Assembly (NCBI GenBank): GCA_021776685.1 | Contig: JAJFFJ010000132.1 | Coordinates: forward strand, 38,026 to 102,025 | Direction: 5' to 3' | DNA length: 64,000 nucleotides | From: Alphaproteobacteria bacterium | GTDB lineage: Bacteria; Pseudomonadota; Alphaproteobacteria; Bin65 | Shown: positions 50,690-61,091 of the stretch, in pieces | How positions within the stretch are numbered: position 1 is the stretch's first letter | Layout of the letters: each line of letters starts with the position of its first letter | Translations under genes and position numbers: made by a program | The notes under the pieces: model-generated | Database searches by the model: none | Told to the model about the DNA's origin: nothing | Seen by the model: only the letters and a program-made list of their open reading frames with translations

Positions 50690-52525
50690 TTATGCCCCTG
50701 CCTTCTCCGCCGCGCGCGCGTGGCGTTTGCGTTCGTGGAAAATCAGATGGCGTTTGCGCAGGCGCAGGGTCTTCGGCGTGACTTCCACCAATTCGTCGTC
50801 CTGGATATAGGCAATCGCCTGCTCCAGCGAAATCAGCCGCGGCGGTGTCAGGCGGACAGCCTCGTCGGTGCCGGACGCACGGACGTTGGTCAGCTGCTTC
50901 GATTTCATCGGGTTCACATCCAGGTCGTTCCCCCGGCTGTGCTCACCGATAACCATGCCCTCATAGACCTGGATGCCGCTTTCGATGAACAGCTCGCCGC
51001 GGCCCTCCAGCCCGAACAGGCCGTAGGCGACACTCTTGCCCGCCGCGTTCGACACCAGCACGCCATTGCGCCGCCCGGGAATCGGGCCGGTGTGCGGGCC
51101 ATAGGAATGATAGATCCGCGCCATGATGCCGGTGCCGCGGGTCTCGGTCAGGAACTCGCCGTGATAGCCGATCAGCCCTCGCGCCGGCGCCAGAAAGGTC
51201 AGCCGCACCTTGCCGCCGCCTGACGGCCGCATCTCCGTCATCTTGCCTTTGCGCAGGCTCATGGCCTCAACGACGATGCCCGAGAAATCCTCGTCCACGT
51301 CGATCTGCACTTCCTCGTAGGGCTCTTCGAGCGCGCCCGTTTCCGGATTGTCACGCAACAGCACACGTGGCCTGCTGATCGACAGCTCAAAGCCTTCCCG
51401 GCGCATCTGCTCAATCAGCACGCCCAGCTGGAGCTCGCCCCGGCCGGCGACCTCAAAGGCGTCGCTGCCGCCGGTTTCGGTGACCTCAATGGCCACATTG
51501 CCTTCGGCCTCGCGCAACAGCCGGTCACGGATCATGCGCGAGGTGACCTTCGACCCCTCCTTGCCCGCCAGGGGGGAGTCATTGATCGCAAAAGTCATGG
51601 CCAGGGTCGGTGGGTCGACCGGCTGTGCCGGCAGGGGCGTCTCAACCACGGGATCGCAGAGCGTGTCGGCAACCGTCGCGGTGGGCATGCCGGCGATGGC
51701 GATGATGTCGCCCGCCGCCGCCCGGTCGACAGCCACCCGTTCGAGGCCCCGAAAGGCCAGCAGCTTGGTGATGCGCGCGGTTTCGATCACATCGCCTTCG
51801 CGGCTCAGGGCCTTGACGGTCATGCCCGGCGTCGCAACACCGGTGGCGATCCGCCCGGTCAGAATACGCCCCAGATAGGAGTCCACTGCCAGCGTCGTCC
51901 CCAGCATGGTGAAGGGCGCATCCGCATCTCCGGTTGGCGGCGCCACATGCTCGACGATCATGTTGAACAGCGCGTCCATGCCGTTGCCATTGTCCTCCGG
52001 CGTCAGCCCGGCCCAGCCCTGTTTGGCCGACGCGAAAGCAGTTTGGAAATCCAGCTGCTCGTCGCTGGCATCCAGCGCCGTGAACAGCTCGAACACCTCG
52101 TCCTGCACTTCGTAGGGACGGCCCTCTGGCTTGTCGACCTTGTTGACCACCACGATTGGCTTCAGGCCCAGGGCCAGCGCCTTCATGGTGACGAACTTGG
52201 TCTGCGGCATGGGGCCCTCGGCCGCGTCCACCAGCAACAGCACGCCATCGACCATGCTCAGGATGCGCTCGACCTCGCCGCCAAAATCCGCGTGGCCGGG
52301 CGTGTCGACGATATTGATGTGCGTGCCCTGCCACTCGACGCTGGTGCATTTCGCCAGGATGGTGATGCCCCGCTCCCGCTCCAGCTCGTTGGAATCCATG
52401 GCGCGCTCTTCCACCCGCTGATTGTCACGGAACATGCCGCTCAGCCGGAACAGCTGGTCCACCAGGGTGGTCTTGCCATGATCCACATGGGCGATAATGG
52501 CGATATTTCTAAGCTGGGTTGTCAT
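50690..52525 (-). CDS. typA: Ribosome-associated GTPase TypA/BipA
   Basis: The 611-residue GTPase shows G1 [10 protein letters not shown]3 [14 protein letters not shown] and G4 [10 protein letters not shown], then EF-G-like domains III and V and the BipA-specific C-terminal region ([16 protein letters not shown]). Length is normal. BipA aids ribosome assembly at low temperature and under stress. The promoter lies in the 391-bp gap to the right. Confidence 0.95.
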   Translation of the reverse strand: MTTQLRNIAIIAHVDHGKTTLVDQLFRLSGMFRDNQRVEERAMDSNELERERGITILAKCTSVEWQGTHINIVDTPGHADFGGEVERILSMVDGVLLLVDAAEGPMPQTKFVTMKALALGLKPIVVVNKVDKPEGRPYEVQDEVFELFTALDASDEQLDFQTAFASAKQGWAGLTPEDNGNGMDALFNMIVEHVAPPTGDADAPFTMLGTTLAVDSYLGRILTGRIATGVATPGMTVKALSREGDVIETARITKLLAFRGLERVAVDRAAAGDIIAIAGMPTATVADTLCDPVVETPLPAQPVDPPTLAMTFAINDSPLAGKEGSKVTSRMIRDRLLREAEGNVAIEVTETGGSDAFEVAGRGELQLGVLIEQMRREGFELSISRPRVLLRDNPETGALEEPYEEVQIDVDEDFSGIVVEAMSLRKGKMTEMRPSGGGKVRLTFLAPARGLIGYHGEFLTETRGTGIMARIYHSYGPHTGPIPGRRNGVLVSNAAGKSVAYGLFGLEGRGELFIESGIQVYEGMVIGEHSRGNDLDVNPMKSKQLTNVRASGTDEAVRLTPPRLISLEQAIAYIQDDELVEVTPKTLRLRKRHLIFHERKRHARAAEKAGA

Positions 52526-52740
52526 GGCGGCGGACTGTCCTGATGAGTCGCGGACCGGAAATAACGGCCCTGTTCAAGGCCCGGGCAAGGCCTGGGCAAA
52601 GTATGAGATACGCGCGGATGGTGATGTCGTGCGGTGATCACCAACGAAATATGGGCTAGCCGTCGCGATTGGTAGCCGCCCCGAATTTTCGTCTGTCGAT
52701 CATCCGTCGCCGCTTCCTACCACCCCTTTTCATATAGGTC

Positions 52741-52760
52741 GGTGCGCCATAGGGCGCACC
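52741..52760. other. Perfect hairpin inside the 391-bp gap between typA and a secreted protein gene
   Basis: GGTGCGCC and GGCGCACC form an eight-base stem with an ATAG loop. No T-run follows. It is 215 bp upstream of typA and 157 bp upstream of the next plus-strand gene. Apart from this hairpin nothing was recognised in the gap 52526-52916. Confidence 0.5.
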
Positions 52761-52916
52761 ACTTCATTCCGGAGGGATTTGGCAACTCCGCATCGCGCAG
52801 CACAACACCCTTGGCAATGCCTAGGAGTTCGCTATCGTAATTGATAATATAGTGGTGTTCAGGCCTGAGGCACTTCTGTGCACGGCCAGAGTCGAGATAA
52901 GTCAGAGGGGCAATTC

Positions 52917-53225
52917 ATGAATCTGCGCTTTCGGAACGTCGTCGCGACGCTTGCGGCCGTCATCAGTGTCGGCTTTGCCGGCACTTACGCACCCCCACCC
53001 GCCCACGCAGCCTATCGGATCTGCAAGAATATCACGGCCACGGGCGCCCACGCGCGGAAGCCTGGTGCACATAAGACAGCACTCGCCCGACTGATCCACA
53101 TTCGCCGGAACCACGAACGTGGCGGCTACCGGAGCGCCTCGGAGATTAGCCGGCCGTTCTTTCGGCGGACCCGCGATTCCTGGGTCGCCACCGTCAGCCA
53201 GCGTCTGTGCAAACTACGTCAATAG
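52917..53225 (+). CDS. Small exported basic protein
   Basis: The start at 52917 (AGAGGGGC upstream) gives 102 residues with a signal peptide ending near AHAA. The mature part is rich in Arg, His and Lys and carries two cysteines (about 40 and 98) that could form a disulfide. No domain recognised. It is followed 20 bp later by the CARDB-like protein gene, so both may be made together. Confidence 0.65.
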   Translation: MNLRFRNVVATLAAVISVGFAGTYAPPPAHAAYRICKNITATGAHARKPGAHKTALARLIHIRRNHERGGYRSASEISRPFFRRTRDSWVATVSQRLCKLRQ

Positions 53226-53245
53226 TCTGCCAATCGGAGCCCGAT

Positions 53246-54544
53246 ATGCATGACCTTGCTCGTAGATCGCATTCGTCCACGTATCTCGCGCTCGCCGCCG
53301 GTGTGTTTGCAGCCAGTGTGTTGAGCGCCTCTGCGGCCGAAGCGCGCCGGCCGACGTTCGAAGTCACGGTTGAGCGCCACCAACTCATCAACGTGACCGG
53401 CGCGAGCGCCCGGATCCGCATGGTCGTGCGGGTCGGATGGCTGGAGTGCAAATCCAATCCCAGCCCATCAAATTCCAACCACATCTCCCAGACCTTCGTC
53501 CGTGTTGCCATTGCCACCCGCGCCCAGGTGCGGGTTCGGGGACAGCAGCTTACGGCGATCGGCGTGGTAACTGCCGGCCGTCAGATCCGACGCTTCCAGA
53601 TCCCACGGTTCGTGTGCAACCGGAGCGTCTTTAGCTCCCCGCACCTGCTGTTCCGGCGCTATACCGTCGACATCGTCATCAAAAACCTGCGCCAAAGGAC
53701 CCAATACTACGTGGCGCCCTGCCTGTCCGCCTGGGGAATGAAAAAGGCCCGCACCCGGACCGTGCGCCTGAAATGCGCCAGCTTGATCCCTTTCAAGACG
53801 CCCACCAACTGGAAGTCCACCGACGTTCAGTTCGTGCGTCTTATAGCGAACCGAACATGTGGCCGCGGCGGCAAGCCCACGCTCAGGCTCATATTCAAGA
53901 ATGCCGGCCTTGGCCCCGTGACCAAGCCTTTTCAGGTCTGGTTCTCCTATAAGCAGAGCGATGTCCGCGGCGAATGGAGCAGGCATGTGCTGACCATCCG
54001 GTCCCGCATACGGCCGGGGAAATCCACCACCCAGTTCGTCAGATTGAGTCGGGCGGCCGGCGCGCCATATGTGGGGCGAATTCGCATAGACCCCCACGGC
54101 CGTTTGGCCACCCTTGGCGAGAACCGCGCCAACAACTCGGCCGGGCCGATCTCTTTCACCCTCCCTTCCGGATGCAGGGGCGGTTCGGCTGGCTATGATC
54201 TCAGTGTGTCAAATATCCGATTTCCGCGCGGGGTCTGTGGACCGGCCTTTCGCTTCGCATTGAGCAACCGCGGCACCGGCCGGGTGCCGCTGCTGCGCAT
54301 CAATACGCTGGTTCAGGCGTGGATCGACAACCGTCAGGTGATCAACTCCGCCACCTGGTACCCCAATCACATCCGCTCTCGTCGGGCCGTCACGTTGCGG
54401 CATCCCCTGGCCGGGCTGCCGAGCAATCGCCGCTATCAGCTCCGCATTCGCGTCATGCTCTATCCGCGCGGTAATCCTGCTGACGGCAACGCCGGCAACA
54501 ACGTGACCGAGCGCACCTTCAATTGCGACCCGACCCGGCGCTAG
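53246..54544 (+). CDS. Exported CARDB-like multi-domain protein
   Basis: The ATG at 53246 gives 432 residues with a signal peptide ending near SASAAEA. Two CARDB-like beta-sandwich units are visible at about residues 195-305 (ending GENRANNSAG) and 315-430 (ending PADGNAGNNVTE); the NN motif is typical of such repeats. The first 190 residues form a further, less clear domain with several cysteines. CARDB domains are adhesion or scaffold modules. Its partner is probably at the cell surface. Confidence 0.75.
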   Translation: MHDLARRSHSSTYLALAAGVFAASVLSASAAEARRPTFEVTVERHQLINVTGASARIRMVVRVGWLECKSNPSPSNSNHISQTFVRVAIATRAQVRVRGQQLTAIGVVTAGRQIRRFQIPRFVCNRSVFSSPHLLFRRYTVDIVIKNLRQRTQYYVAPCLSAWGMKKARTRTVRLKCASLIPFKTPTNWKSTDVQFVRLIANRTCGRGGKPTLRLIFKNAGLGPVTKPFQVWFSYKQSDVRGEWSRHVLTIRSRIRPGKSTTQFVRLSRAAGAPYVGRIRIDPHGRLATLGENRANNSAGPISFTLPSGCRGGSAGYDLSVSNIRFPRGVCGPAFRFALSNRGTGRVPLLRINTLVQAWIDNRQVINSATWYPNHIRSRRAVTLRHPLAGLPSNRRYQLRIRVMLYPRGNPADGNAGNNVTERTFNCDPTRR

Positions 54545-54568
54545 CGCTAACTGCAAATTCGAGGAAAT

Positions 54569-54647
54569 GGCGACCCCAACGGGATTCGAACCCGTGTTTT
54601 CACCTTGAAAGGGTGACGTCCTAGACCTGACTAGACGATGGGGTCGC
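54569..54647 (-). tRNA. tRNA-Glu(TTC)
   Basis: The minus strand folds as a tRNA with acceptor GCGACCC pairing GGGTCGC, anticodon loop CTTTCAA (anticodon TTC, glutamate) closed by a TCACC/GGTGA stem, and T arm ACGGG-TTCGAAT-CCCGT. CCA is not encoded. The D loop looks slightly long (about 79 bases in total). Confidence 0.9.
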
Positions 54648-54767
54648 GGGGCACGGGCTATGTGCGCCGTGCGATTTATGCGGCATCAGGTACGCGCGGC
54701 GGCGGGCAAAATCAAGCGTCAATCCGTGCGGGTGGCAACTGGGCGCAGGCGGCGCCCTGCCACCAGC

Positions 54768-56612
54768 CTAAACCGCGGGTGCAGCGTCCTCGATGACGAA
54801 CTGGACATCGTCGCGGCCCTGCCAAGTGTCCGGACGCAGCCGGCCGGCCAGATGCAGGGTCTGGCCGCCCGCGGCCTGTAGCAGGGCTTCGCCCAGTTGG
54901 GAGTCGCCGTTGCCTCCACCGCTCCCCCCATTTCCACCAAGCGCCCTGAAGGCAATGGCTTTGAGCCGGGCGCTGCCGCCGGATGTCTGACCGCCGAGGA
55001 AGCAACGCACATGGTCGCCACCCACCACATCCGCCTTGGCGATGCGCGCATTCATCAGCGCGAAACGTGGCTCCGGGTTTCCCATGCCGAAAGGCTCCAC
55101 CCGCGCCACTTCCGCCATCAGGTCACGGCTGGCGCCGGCAACCGCGAGCACGCCGTCAATTGAGAGCTCCGGCTGAGCCGCAGCGGCGGTGACTTGCCCG
55201 CCCAGCCGCTCGTTGAAGAAGGCGCGCAGGTCGTCGATGCCACCGGCCTCCACCGTGAAGCCCGCGGCCATTCTGTGGCCACCGCCATTGACCAGCAGGC
55301 CCGCTTGCCGCGCGGCAATCACCGCGCTGCCAAGATCAACGCCGGTGATCGACCGGCCGGATCCCTTGCCCATTCCGTCGGCCACGCCCACCACACAGAC
55401 GGGCCGGCGCACCCGCTCCACCAGACGTGAGGCAACGATGCCGATGACACCCGGATGCCAGCCCTCACCGTCCACCAGCAGGACAGCGTCATTCATCGCC
55501 AGCGCCCGGGGCAAGGCGGCGTCCAGAACCGCTGCCTCGATATCCCGCCGCTCGGTGTTGTAGGCGTCCAGCCTTTCGGCCAGTTCATGAGCGACCGCAG
55601 GGTCGGTGCAGGTGAGCAGTTGCGCGCCCAGACCCGCCTCGCCCACCCGGCCACCGGCATTCACCCGCGGCCCAAGCAGAAACCCCAGGTGCCAGGCTCG
55701 CGGCGCCTCGTTCAGGCGGGATACATCCGCCAGTGCCACCAGACCGGGATGCATCCGCCGCGTCAGTACCTTGAGGCCCTGGGCCACCAGGGTGCGGTTG
55801 ACGCCGGTCAGCGGCACCACATCGGCCACCGTGCCGAGCGCGACCACATCGAGCAATGACACCAGATCCGGCTCGCTGCCGCCGGCGAACCTCCCGCGGT
55901 CGCGCAATTCCCGGTTCAGCGCCACCACCAGCAGAAAGGCGACCCCCACCGCGGCCAGCTGCTTGTGCGGTGAGGGATCATCCAGGCGGTTGGGATTGAC
56001 CACGGCCACCGCCGCGGGCAGTTGCGGCTCCGCCACATGATGGTCCACCACGATCACATCCAGTCCAGCATCAGCGGCAGCCGCCAGCGGTTCGAACGCG
56101 GTGATGCCGCAATCCACCGTCACCACTACCTGCGCGCCCTGCTCTTTTAGCTGCAACAAGGCTGGCGTATTGGGGCCATAGCCTTCCGCCTGACGGTCCG
56201 GCACGTAGATATCGATCTCTGCGCCCAGCGCAGCGAAGTATCGCTGCAGCACTGCGGCCGACGTCGCGCCGTCCACGTCATAATCGCCAAAAACCGCAAC
56301 CCGTTCACCCGCCTCGACCGCATCGGCTAGGCGCGCCGCCGCCTTTGCCATATCTTTCATGTGTGCCGGATCGGGCAACTGGGTCTTGAGGGACGGTTCC
56401 AGAAATCCTGGCGCATCCTCCAGCGATACGTCCCGGGCGGCGAGCACCCTGCCGACGATCTCCGGCACGCCCAGCGCTTGCGCCAAAGCCAGGGCGGCGC
56501 GGTCATCAGCCAGCCGGGCGCGCCAGCGGCGGCCGGTGACTGAGCGTTCAACATTCAGAATGGTGGCAGGAGCAGGTCCAGGAGGCGCGTTCACGGCCGC
56601 GCCCTCGCTCAC
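54768..56612 (-). CDS. recJ: Single-stranded-DNA-specific exonuclease RecJ
   Basis: The 614-residue protein begins with GTG overlapping the GlpX stop. DHH-family motifs are present: FGDYDVDGATSAA, VIVVDHHVAEPQ and a C-terminal GGGHRMAAGF. RecJ degrades single-stranded DNA 5'-3' in recombination and mismatch repair. Length is slightly longer than the E. coli enzyme. The order hom-glpX-recJ is conserved in many alphaproteobacteria. Confidence 0.95.
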   Translation of the reverse strand: MSEGAAVNAPPGPAPATILNVERSVTGRRWRARLADDRAALALAQALGVPEIVGRVLAARDVSLEDAPGFLEPSLKTQLPDPAHMKDMAKAAARLADAVEAGERVAVFGDYDVDGATSAAVLQRYFAALGAEIDIYVPDRQAEGYGPNTPALLQLKEQGAQVVVTVDCGITAFEPLAAAADAGLDVIVVDHHVAEPQLPAAVAVVNPNRLDDPSPHKQLAAVGVAFLLVVALNRELRDRGRFAGGSEPDLVSLLDVVALGTVADVVPLTGVNRTLVAQGLKVLTRRMHPGLVALADVSRLNEAPRAWHLGFLLGPRVNAGGRVGEAGLGAQLLTCTDPAVAHELAERLDAYNTERRDIEAAVLDAALPRALAMNDAVLLVDGEGWHPGVIGIVASRLVERVRRPVCVVGVADGMGKGSGRSITGVDLGSAVIAARQAGLLVNGGGHRMAAGFTVEAGGIDDLRAFFNERLGGQVTAAAAQPELSIDGVLAVAGASRDLMAEVARVEPFGMGNPEPRFALMNARIAKADVVGGDHVRCFLGGQTSGGSARLKAIAFRALGGNGGSGGGNGDSQLGEALLQAAGGQTLHLAGRLRPDTWQGRDDVQFVIEDAAPAV

Positions 56613-57592
56613 AAAGTGACGGCGTATTCGGGCTTGCGCTCGAAATTGTGGAAGGTGTCGACCACGCGGACTGTGCCCGTGCTGGAGCGCATGACGATCG
56701 ACTGGGTTTCCGCCCCTTTGCCGAAGCGCCGAACACCGCGCACCATGGAGCCGTCGGTCACGCCGGTGGCCGCAAACATCACGTCACCCGACGCCATCTC
56801 GTCCCGAAGATAAACCTTGTCGAAATCCTCGATGCCAAGTTTGTGGGCGCGGCCCCGCTCATCATCGTTGCGGAACATCAGACGGCCCTGCATCTGGCCG
56901 CCGATGCAGCGCAGCGCCGCCGCCGCCAGCACGCCTTCCGGCGCACCGCCGCTGCCGATGTAGATGTCGACGCCGCTTTCCGGCCGTGAGGTGGCGATCA
57001 CGCCGGAGACGTCACCGTCAGAGATCAGCTTGATACGGGCGCCCGCCTCACGCACCTTGGCGATCAGCTCCGCGTGGCGCGGCCGGTCCAGGATACAGGC
57101 GACCAGATCCGATACTTCCTGGTTTTTCGCCTCGGCCACGGCCCTGAGATTCTCAATCGGCTCGGCGTTGATGTCGATCAGGTCATCCGGCAGCCCCGCA
57201 CCCACGGCGATCTTGTCCATGTAGACGTCCGGTGCATGGAGAAAGCCGCCATCCCGCGCCATGGCGATGACTGCCAGTGCGTTTTCAGTCCCCTTGGCGG
57301 TGATGGTGGTGCCTTCCAGGGGGTCCAGCGCAATATCCAGCTTGGGCCCGCCGCGGCCGACCTTTTCGCCAATGAACAGCATCGGCGCTTCGTCCCGCTC
57401 GCCCTCGCCGATGACGACCTTGCCGTCGATCTCGAGGCTGTTGAGGGCGCTCCGCATGGCGTCAACCGCGGCTTGGTCGGCGGCCTTTTCATCGCCGCGG
57501 CCCATCAGCTTGGACGCAGCCAGCGCCGCCGCCTCCGTCACCCGGACGGTTTCGAGGGCAAGATTGCGGTCTAGGATGGACGACTCAGCCAT
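56609..57592 (-). CDS. glpX: Class II fructose-1,6-bisphosphatase
   Basis: The ATG at 57592 with AAGGA upstream gives 327 residues; the longer frame start is less likely. Family motifs include VVIGEGERDEAPMLF, DPLEGTT and GSGGAPEGVLAAAALRC. GlpX removes the 1-phosphate in gluconeogenesis. It overlaps recJ by four bases and lies 24 bp after hom. Confidence 0.95.
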   Translation of the reverse strand: MAESSILDRNLALETVRVTEAAALAASKLMGRGDEKAADQAAVDAMRSALNSLEIDGKVVIGEGERDEAPMLFIGEKVGRGGPKLDIALDPLEGTTITAKGTENALAVIAMARDGGFLHAPDVYMDKIAVGAGLPDDLIDINAEPIENLRAVAEAKNQEVSDLVACILDRPRHAELIAKVREAGARIKLISDGDVSGVIATSRPESGVDIYIGSGGAPEGVLAAAALRCIGGQMQGRLMFRNDDERGRAHKLGIEDFDKVYLRDEMASGDVMFAATGVTDGSMVRGVRRFGKGAETQSIVMRSSTGTVRVVDTFHNFERKPEYAVTL

Positions 57593-57616
57593 GGTTTTTC
57601 CTTCAGGCACGCGCAT

Positions 57617-58906
57617 TTATTCTTCGATCCTGATCATGCAAGGCGGTTCGACCACCGTACCAAGCGCCGAAATCCGCGCCAGCGCTTTTTTCATCGCCGC
57701 CTCAAGGGTGGCGTGAGTCGTGAGGACAACCGGCACCGCCTCATCAGGCGAGCGGCCCCGCTGCAGCATCGATTCCAGCGAAACGTCCTCGTCGCGCAGC
57801 GCAGCGGAGACGTCGGCGATGACACCCGGCTGGTCGCGCACCATCAGGCGCACGTAATAAACACCCGTGTGCTTGTCCATGTCTGCTGCATTCAGCGGCG
57901 TCAGGCTTCCAGCCGGGATGCCAAAGGTCGGCAGCCGCCGGCCTGAAGCGATATCTAGGATGTCCGCAACCACGGCAGAAGCGGTTGGTCCCTCCCCCGC
58001 ACCCGGGCCCTGATAGACCGTGGCGTTAACCGGCGTTGCATCCACGAGCACAGCGTTGGTTACGCCCTCCACCCGCGCAATCGCCGCTTCCCGGTGAACC
58101 ATTGTCGGATGCACGCGTTGTTCAATTCCGTGGGCGGTACGCCGTGCGATCGCCAGCAGCTTGATGCGATAACCGAGCTCCTCCGCAAAATCGATATCCA
58201 GCAGCGAAATATTGCGGATGCCCTCCACCAGCACGGCGCCAAAGTCGGTCTGCGTGCCGAATGCCAGGCTGGTCAGGATCGCCAGTTTGTGCGCGGCATC
58301 CACACCGTCCACATCAAAGCTTGGGTCGGCCTCGGCATAGCCCGCGGCCTGCGCGTCGGCCAGCACGTCGGCGAAGTCGCGGCGGCTCTCGCGCATTTCG
58401 GTCAGGATATAATTGCTGGTGCCATTCAGGATGCCATAGAGGCTGTCGATATGGTTTGCCGCCAGCCCTTCGCGGAGCGCCTTGATGATGGGTATGCCGC
58501 CGGCCACCGCCGCTTCATACGCCAGCGCCACGCCAGCACCTTCAGCAGATGCAGCCAGTTCCCCGCCATGCTCGGCCAGCAGCGCCTTGTTGGCGGTCAC
58601 GACGTGGCGGCCGACCCGGAAGGATTCCTTCACCAGATCGTAGGCGACGCCATCGCTGCCGCCGATCAATTCGACAACCACGCCAGCATCGGCCCGGCTG
58701 GCCATGGCGGACGCATCGTCGAACCATTCTATGCCGGACAGATCGACACCGCGGTCGCGGTCGCGGTCCCGTGCGGAAACGGCAGTCACCACGATCTCCC
58801 GGCCACAACGTGCCGCCAGTTGATCTGAATTCTGCTGAAGCAATTTGAGGACGCCGGCGCCGACTGTTCCCAGGCCGGCGACCGCCACTTTCAGGGGCTT
58901 TGTCAC
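57617..58906 (-). CDS. hom: Homoserine dehydrogenase
   Basis: The 429-residue enzyme (GTG start) has the Rossmann motif GLGTVGAGVL, the catalytic-region block NYILTEM, an ADPSFDVDGVDAAHK segment and a C-terminal ACT domain (YYVRLMVRDQPGVIADVSAAL) used for threonine feedback. It reduces aspartate semialdehyde to homoserine. It overlaps the aminotransferase stop by four bases. Confidence 0.95.
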   Translation of the reverse strand: MTKPLKVAVAGLGTVGAGVLKLLQQNSDQLAARCGREIVVTAVSARDRDRDRGVDLSGIEWFDDASAMASRADAGVVVELIGGSDGVAYDLVKESFRVGRHVVTANKALLAEHGGELAASAEGAGVALAYEAAVAGGIPIIKALREGLAANHIDSLYGILNGTSNYILTEMRESRRDFADVLADAQAAGYAEADPSFDVDGVDAAHKLAILTSLAFGTQTDFGAVLVEGIRNISLLDIDFAEELGYRIKLLAIARRTAHGIEQRVHPTMVHREAAIARVEGVTNAVLVDATPVNATVYQGPGAGEGPTASAVVADILDIASGRRLPTFGIPAGSLTPLNAADMDKHTGVYYVRLMVRDQPGVIADVSAALRDEDVSLESMLQRGRSPDEAVPVVLTTHATLEAAMKKALARISALGTVVEPPCMIRIEE

Positions 58907-60141
58907 GTTGTTGCTGCTCGTCGGTAGGCGGCTAGGGATTCGACGTTGGAATCCTCGATCCGCTGCAGGAAGGCTTTGATATTGCGCACGGCCTGGCGGA
59001 TGCGCTGGGTATTCTCGACCATGGCCACCCGCAGGTAGCCCTCGCCATATTCGCCGAACCCGACGCCCGGTGAGACCGCAACCTTGGCCTCCTCCAGCAG
59101 CAGTTTGGCGAATTCCATGGACCCCAGCTCCTCGAAACGCTTCGGCACGGGCACCCAGGCGAACATCGTCGCCTCGGGGCTGGGCGCTTCCCAGTTAATG
59201 CTGCGCAGGCCGTCGATCAGCACATCGCGCCGCTCACGGTACATATTCCGAATCTCTTCGACACATTCCTGCGGCCCATTCAGCGCCGCAGTCGCTGCCA
59301 CCTGGATCGGCGTAAAGGCGCCGTAGTCCACATAGGATTTCACATGAGCCAGCGCGCTGATCAGCTTGCGGTTACCCACGGCGTAGCCCATGCGCCATCC
59401 CGGCATGCTGTAGGTCTTGCTGAGGGACTGGAATTCGATGGCAATATCTTTTGCACCCGGCACCTGCATCACCGATGGCGGCGGCGTATCACCAAAATAG
59501 ATCTCGCTGTAGGCCAGGTCCGAGATCAGATAAATCTCTTTGCGGCGGCAGAAATCCACGATCTCGGCATAGAAATCCAGGTCCACCACTTCGGCCGTCG
59601 GATTGCCGGGATAGTTGATCACCAGCGCTGTTGGCTGTGGCACCGAGTGGCGCACCGCCCGCTTCAACTCCCGCATATAGTCAAAATATGGCGCGATCGG
59701 CACATGACGAACGTTGGCGCCGGCAATGATGAAAGCATAGGAGTGGATCGGATATGTCGGGTTCGGCACCAGCACCACGTCGCCAGGCGCCGTGATGCCC
59801 TGGGCCAGGCTGACCAGCCCTTCCTTCGAGCCGATGGTGACGACGGCCTCGTTCTCCGGGTCGATATCCACACCGAAACGGCGCTCGTAATAACCTGAAA
59901 TCGCCCGACGCAGGCCGGGAATTCCTTTCGATGTCGAGTACCGATGGGTCCGTGGGTTCTGCACGGCCTCAATCAGCTTGTCGACAATATGCTGGGGCGT
60001 CGGCTGGTCAGGGTTGCCCATGCCCATGTCGATGATGTCCTCACCCGCAGCACGGGCCGCCTGCTTCATCGCGTTCACCTCGGCGAACAGATAGGGCGGC
60101 AGGCGCCGGATGCGGTAGAATTCGTCGGTGCTGTCAGACAT
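58903..60141 (-). CDS. Class I aminotransferase (alanine/LL-diaminopimelate-type)
   Basis: The 412-residue protein has PLP features IDMGMGNPDQPTP, ALVINYPGNPT, SDLAYSEIYF and the lysine in SLSKTYSMPGWR. Genes upstream of hom in alphaproteobacteria usually encode this aspartate- or alanine-aminotransferase type. It probably makes alanine, or amino-group donors, from pyruvate and glutamate. Substrate is not fixed by sequence. Confidence 0.87.
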   Translation of the reverse strand: MSDSTDEFYRIRRLPPYLFAEVNAMKQAARAAGEDIIDMGMGNPDQPTPQHIVDKLIEAVQNPRTHRYSTSKGIPGLRRAISGYYERRFGVDIDPENEAVVTIGSKEGLVSLAQGITAPGDVVLVPNPTYPIHSYAFIIAGANVRHVPIAPYFDYMRELKRAVRHSVPQPTALVINYPGNPTAEVVDLDFYAEIVDFCRRKEIYLISDLAYSEIYFGDTPPPSVMQVPGAKDIAIEFQSLSKTYSMPGWRMGYAVGNRKLISALAHVKSYVDYGAFTPIQVAATAALNGPQECVEEIRNMYRERRDVLIDGLRSINWEAPSPEATMFAWVPVPKRFEELGSMEFAKLLLEEAKVAVSPGVGFGEYGEGYLRVAMVENTQRIRQAVRNIKAFLQRIEDSNVESLAAYRRAATT

Positions 60142-60177
60142 GAGCGGCCCTCCGGCCGTCGGGGTCAGTCGGCGCCT

Positions 60178-60930
60178 TTAGCGGCGTCGCGCGCCGGTGA
60201 TGAAGATATCGACCCGGCTGTTTCTGGTGTTGTCCTTGTATCGGGCCTGACGGTCCCCCGCATTGGCAGCCTGAATCCGCCCACGCGGCACACCCAGGCT
60301 GATCAAACCCCGCGCTACAATTCGCGCCCGCGCCGCCGCCTTCGTGGCTGTACCACCTTTAATGGCGTGACCGACGACACGCACGGTGCCGCCGGAATAG
60401 CGGTGCAATTCAGCAACCTGCACAATTCGCCGGCCAGCGCCCGGAGGCAAGGTGGTCGCATCATTAGGGAAGAAAATGGTGGTCACATAACCGCCCCGCC
60501 CGACGCGCAGCGCCAGGTTCGGCCGCCGGACCCTTGCAGCCCCACGGCCGCCACCAGGTCGAAATGCGGCGGCGCGTCCGGGCGTTATCACCCGTGCCTT
60601 GACCTTCTGGCCGCCGGTCGTTGCGGACCGGCCGCGTTCTTCATCACCCGCACGGGGACCATCCACATGGCGCGCATTTCGGCGATCCGCATACAGGCCC
60701 TGCTCGATCTCGAGGCGCTGCTGGGTTGTGCCGACATCCGGGCGCTTCTTGGGCACGCTGGCCAGGTTGGGATAGGGCTTGCCCGCGCCCGGCGGCACCC
60801 GGCGAATTGGCGGGTCCTTCGGCTTCGCGGCCGACGCCTTGGTATCCTTCTTTGACGAAGAACAGCCGGCTGCCAACAGCCCCACGGCGCAGGCCGCCAC
60901 TAGTATCCGTATCCCACTCGCCATCTTCAT
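60178..60930 (-). CDS. OmpA-like lipoprotein
   Basis: The 250-residue product has a lipobox (LLAAGC) after a short signal, a Lys/Pro-rich linker, and a C-terminal OmpA-type domain (FFPNDATTLPPGAG, then RVVGHA, ARARIVARGLISLGVPRGRI and NSRVDIFI) that binds peptidoglycan. The middle section is rich in Arg, Gly and Ala. It likely tethers envelope layers. It is 36 bp upstream of the aminotransferase gene on the same strand. Confidence 0.8.
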   Translation of the reverse strand: MKMASGIRILVAACAVGLLAAGCSSSKKDTKASAAKPKDPPIRRVPPGAGKPYPNLASVPKKRPDVGTTQQRLEIEQGLYADRRNARHVDGPRAGDEERGRSATTGGQKVKARVITPGRAAAFRPGGGRGAARVRRPNLALRVGRGGYVTTIFFPNDATTLPPGAGRRIVQVAELHRYSGGTVRVVGHAIKGGTATKAAARARIVARGLISLGVPRGRIQAANAGDRQARYKDNTRNSRVDIFITGARRR

Positions 60931-61091
60931 CTCAGTTCCAACAAAACATCTATTTGCTTGGTTACGCCCACTCGAGCGACGAACTCCCCAACGGGAGCGC
61001 TCGACCTAGCGTAATTCTGTATCCTAGTCGCCCCTGTGCGGTGCAAGCGGCGCTAGATTGACGCATAGATTTTAAGATCCGGCATGGCCAT

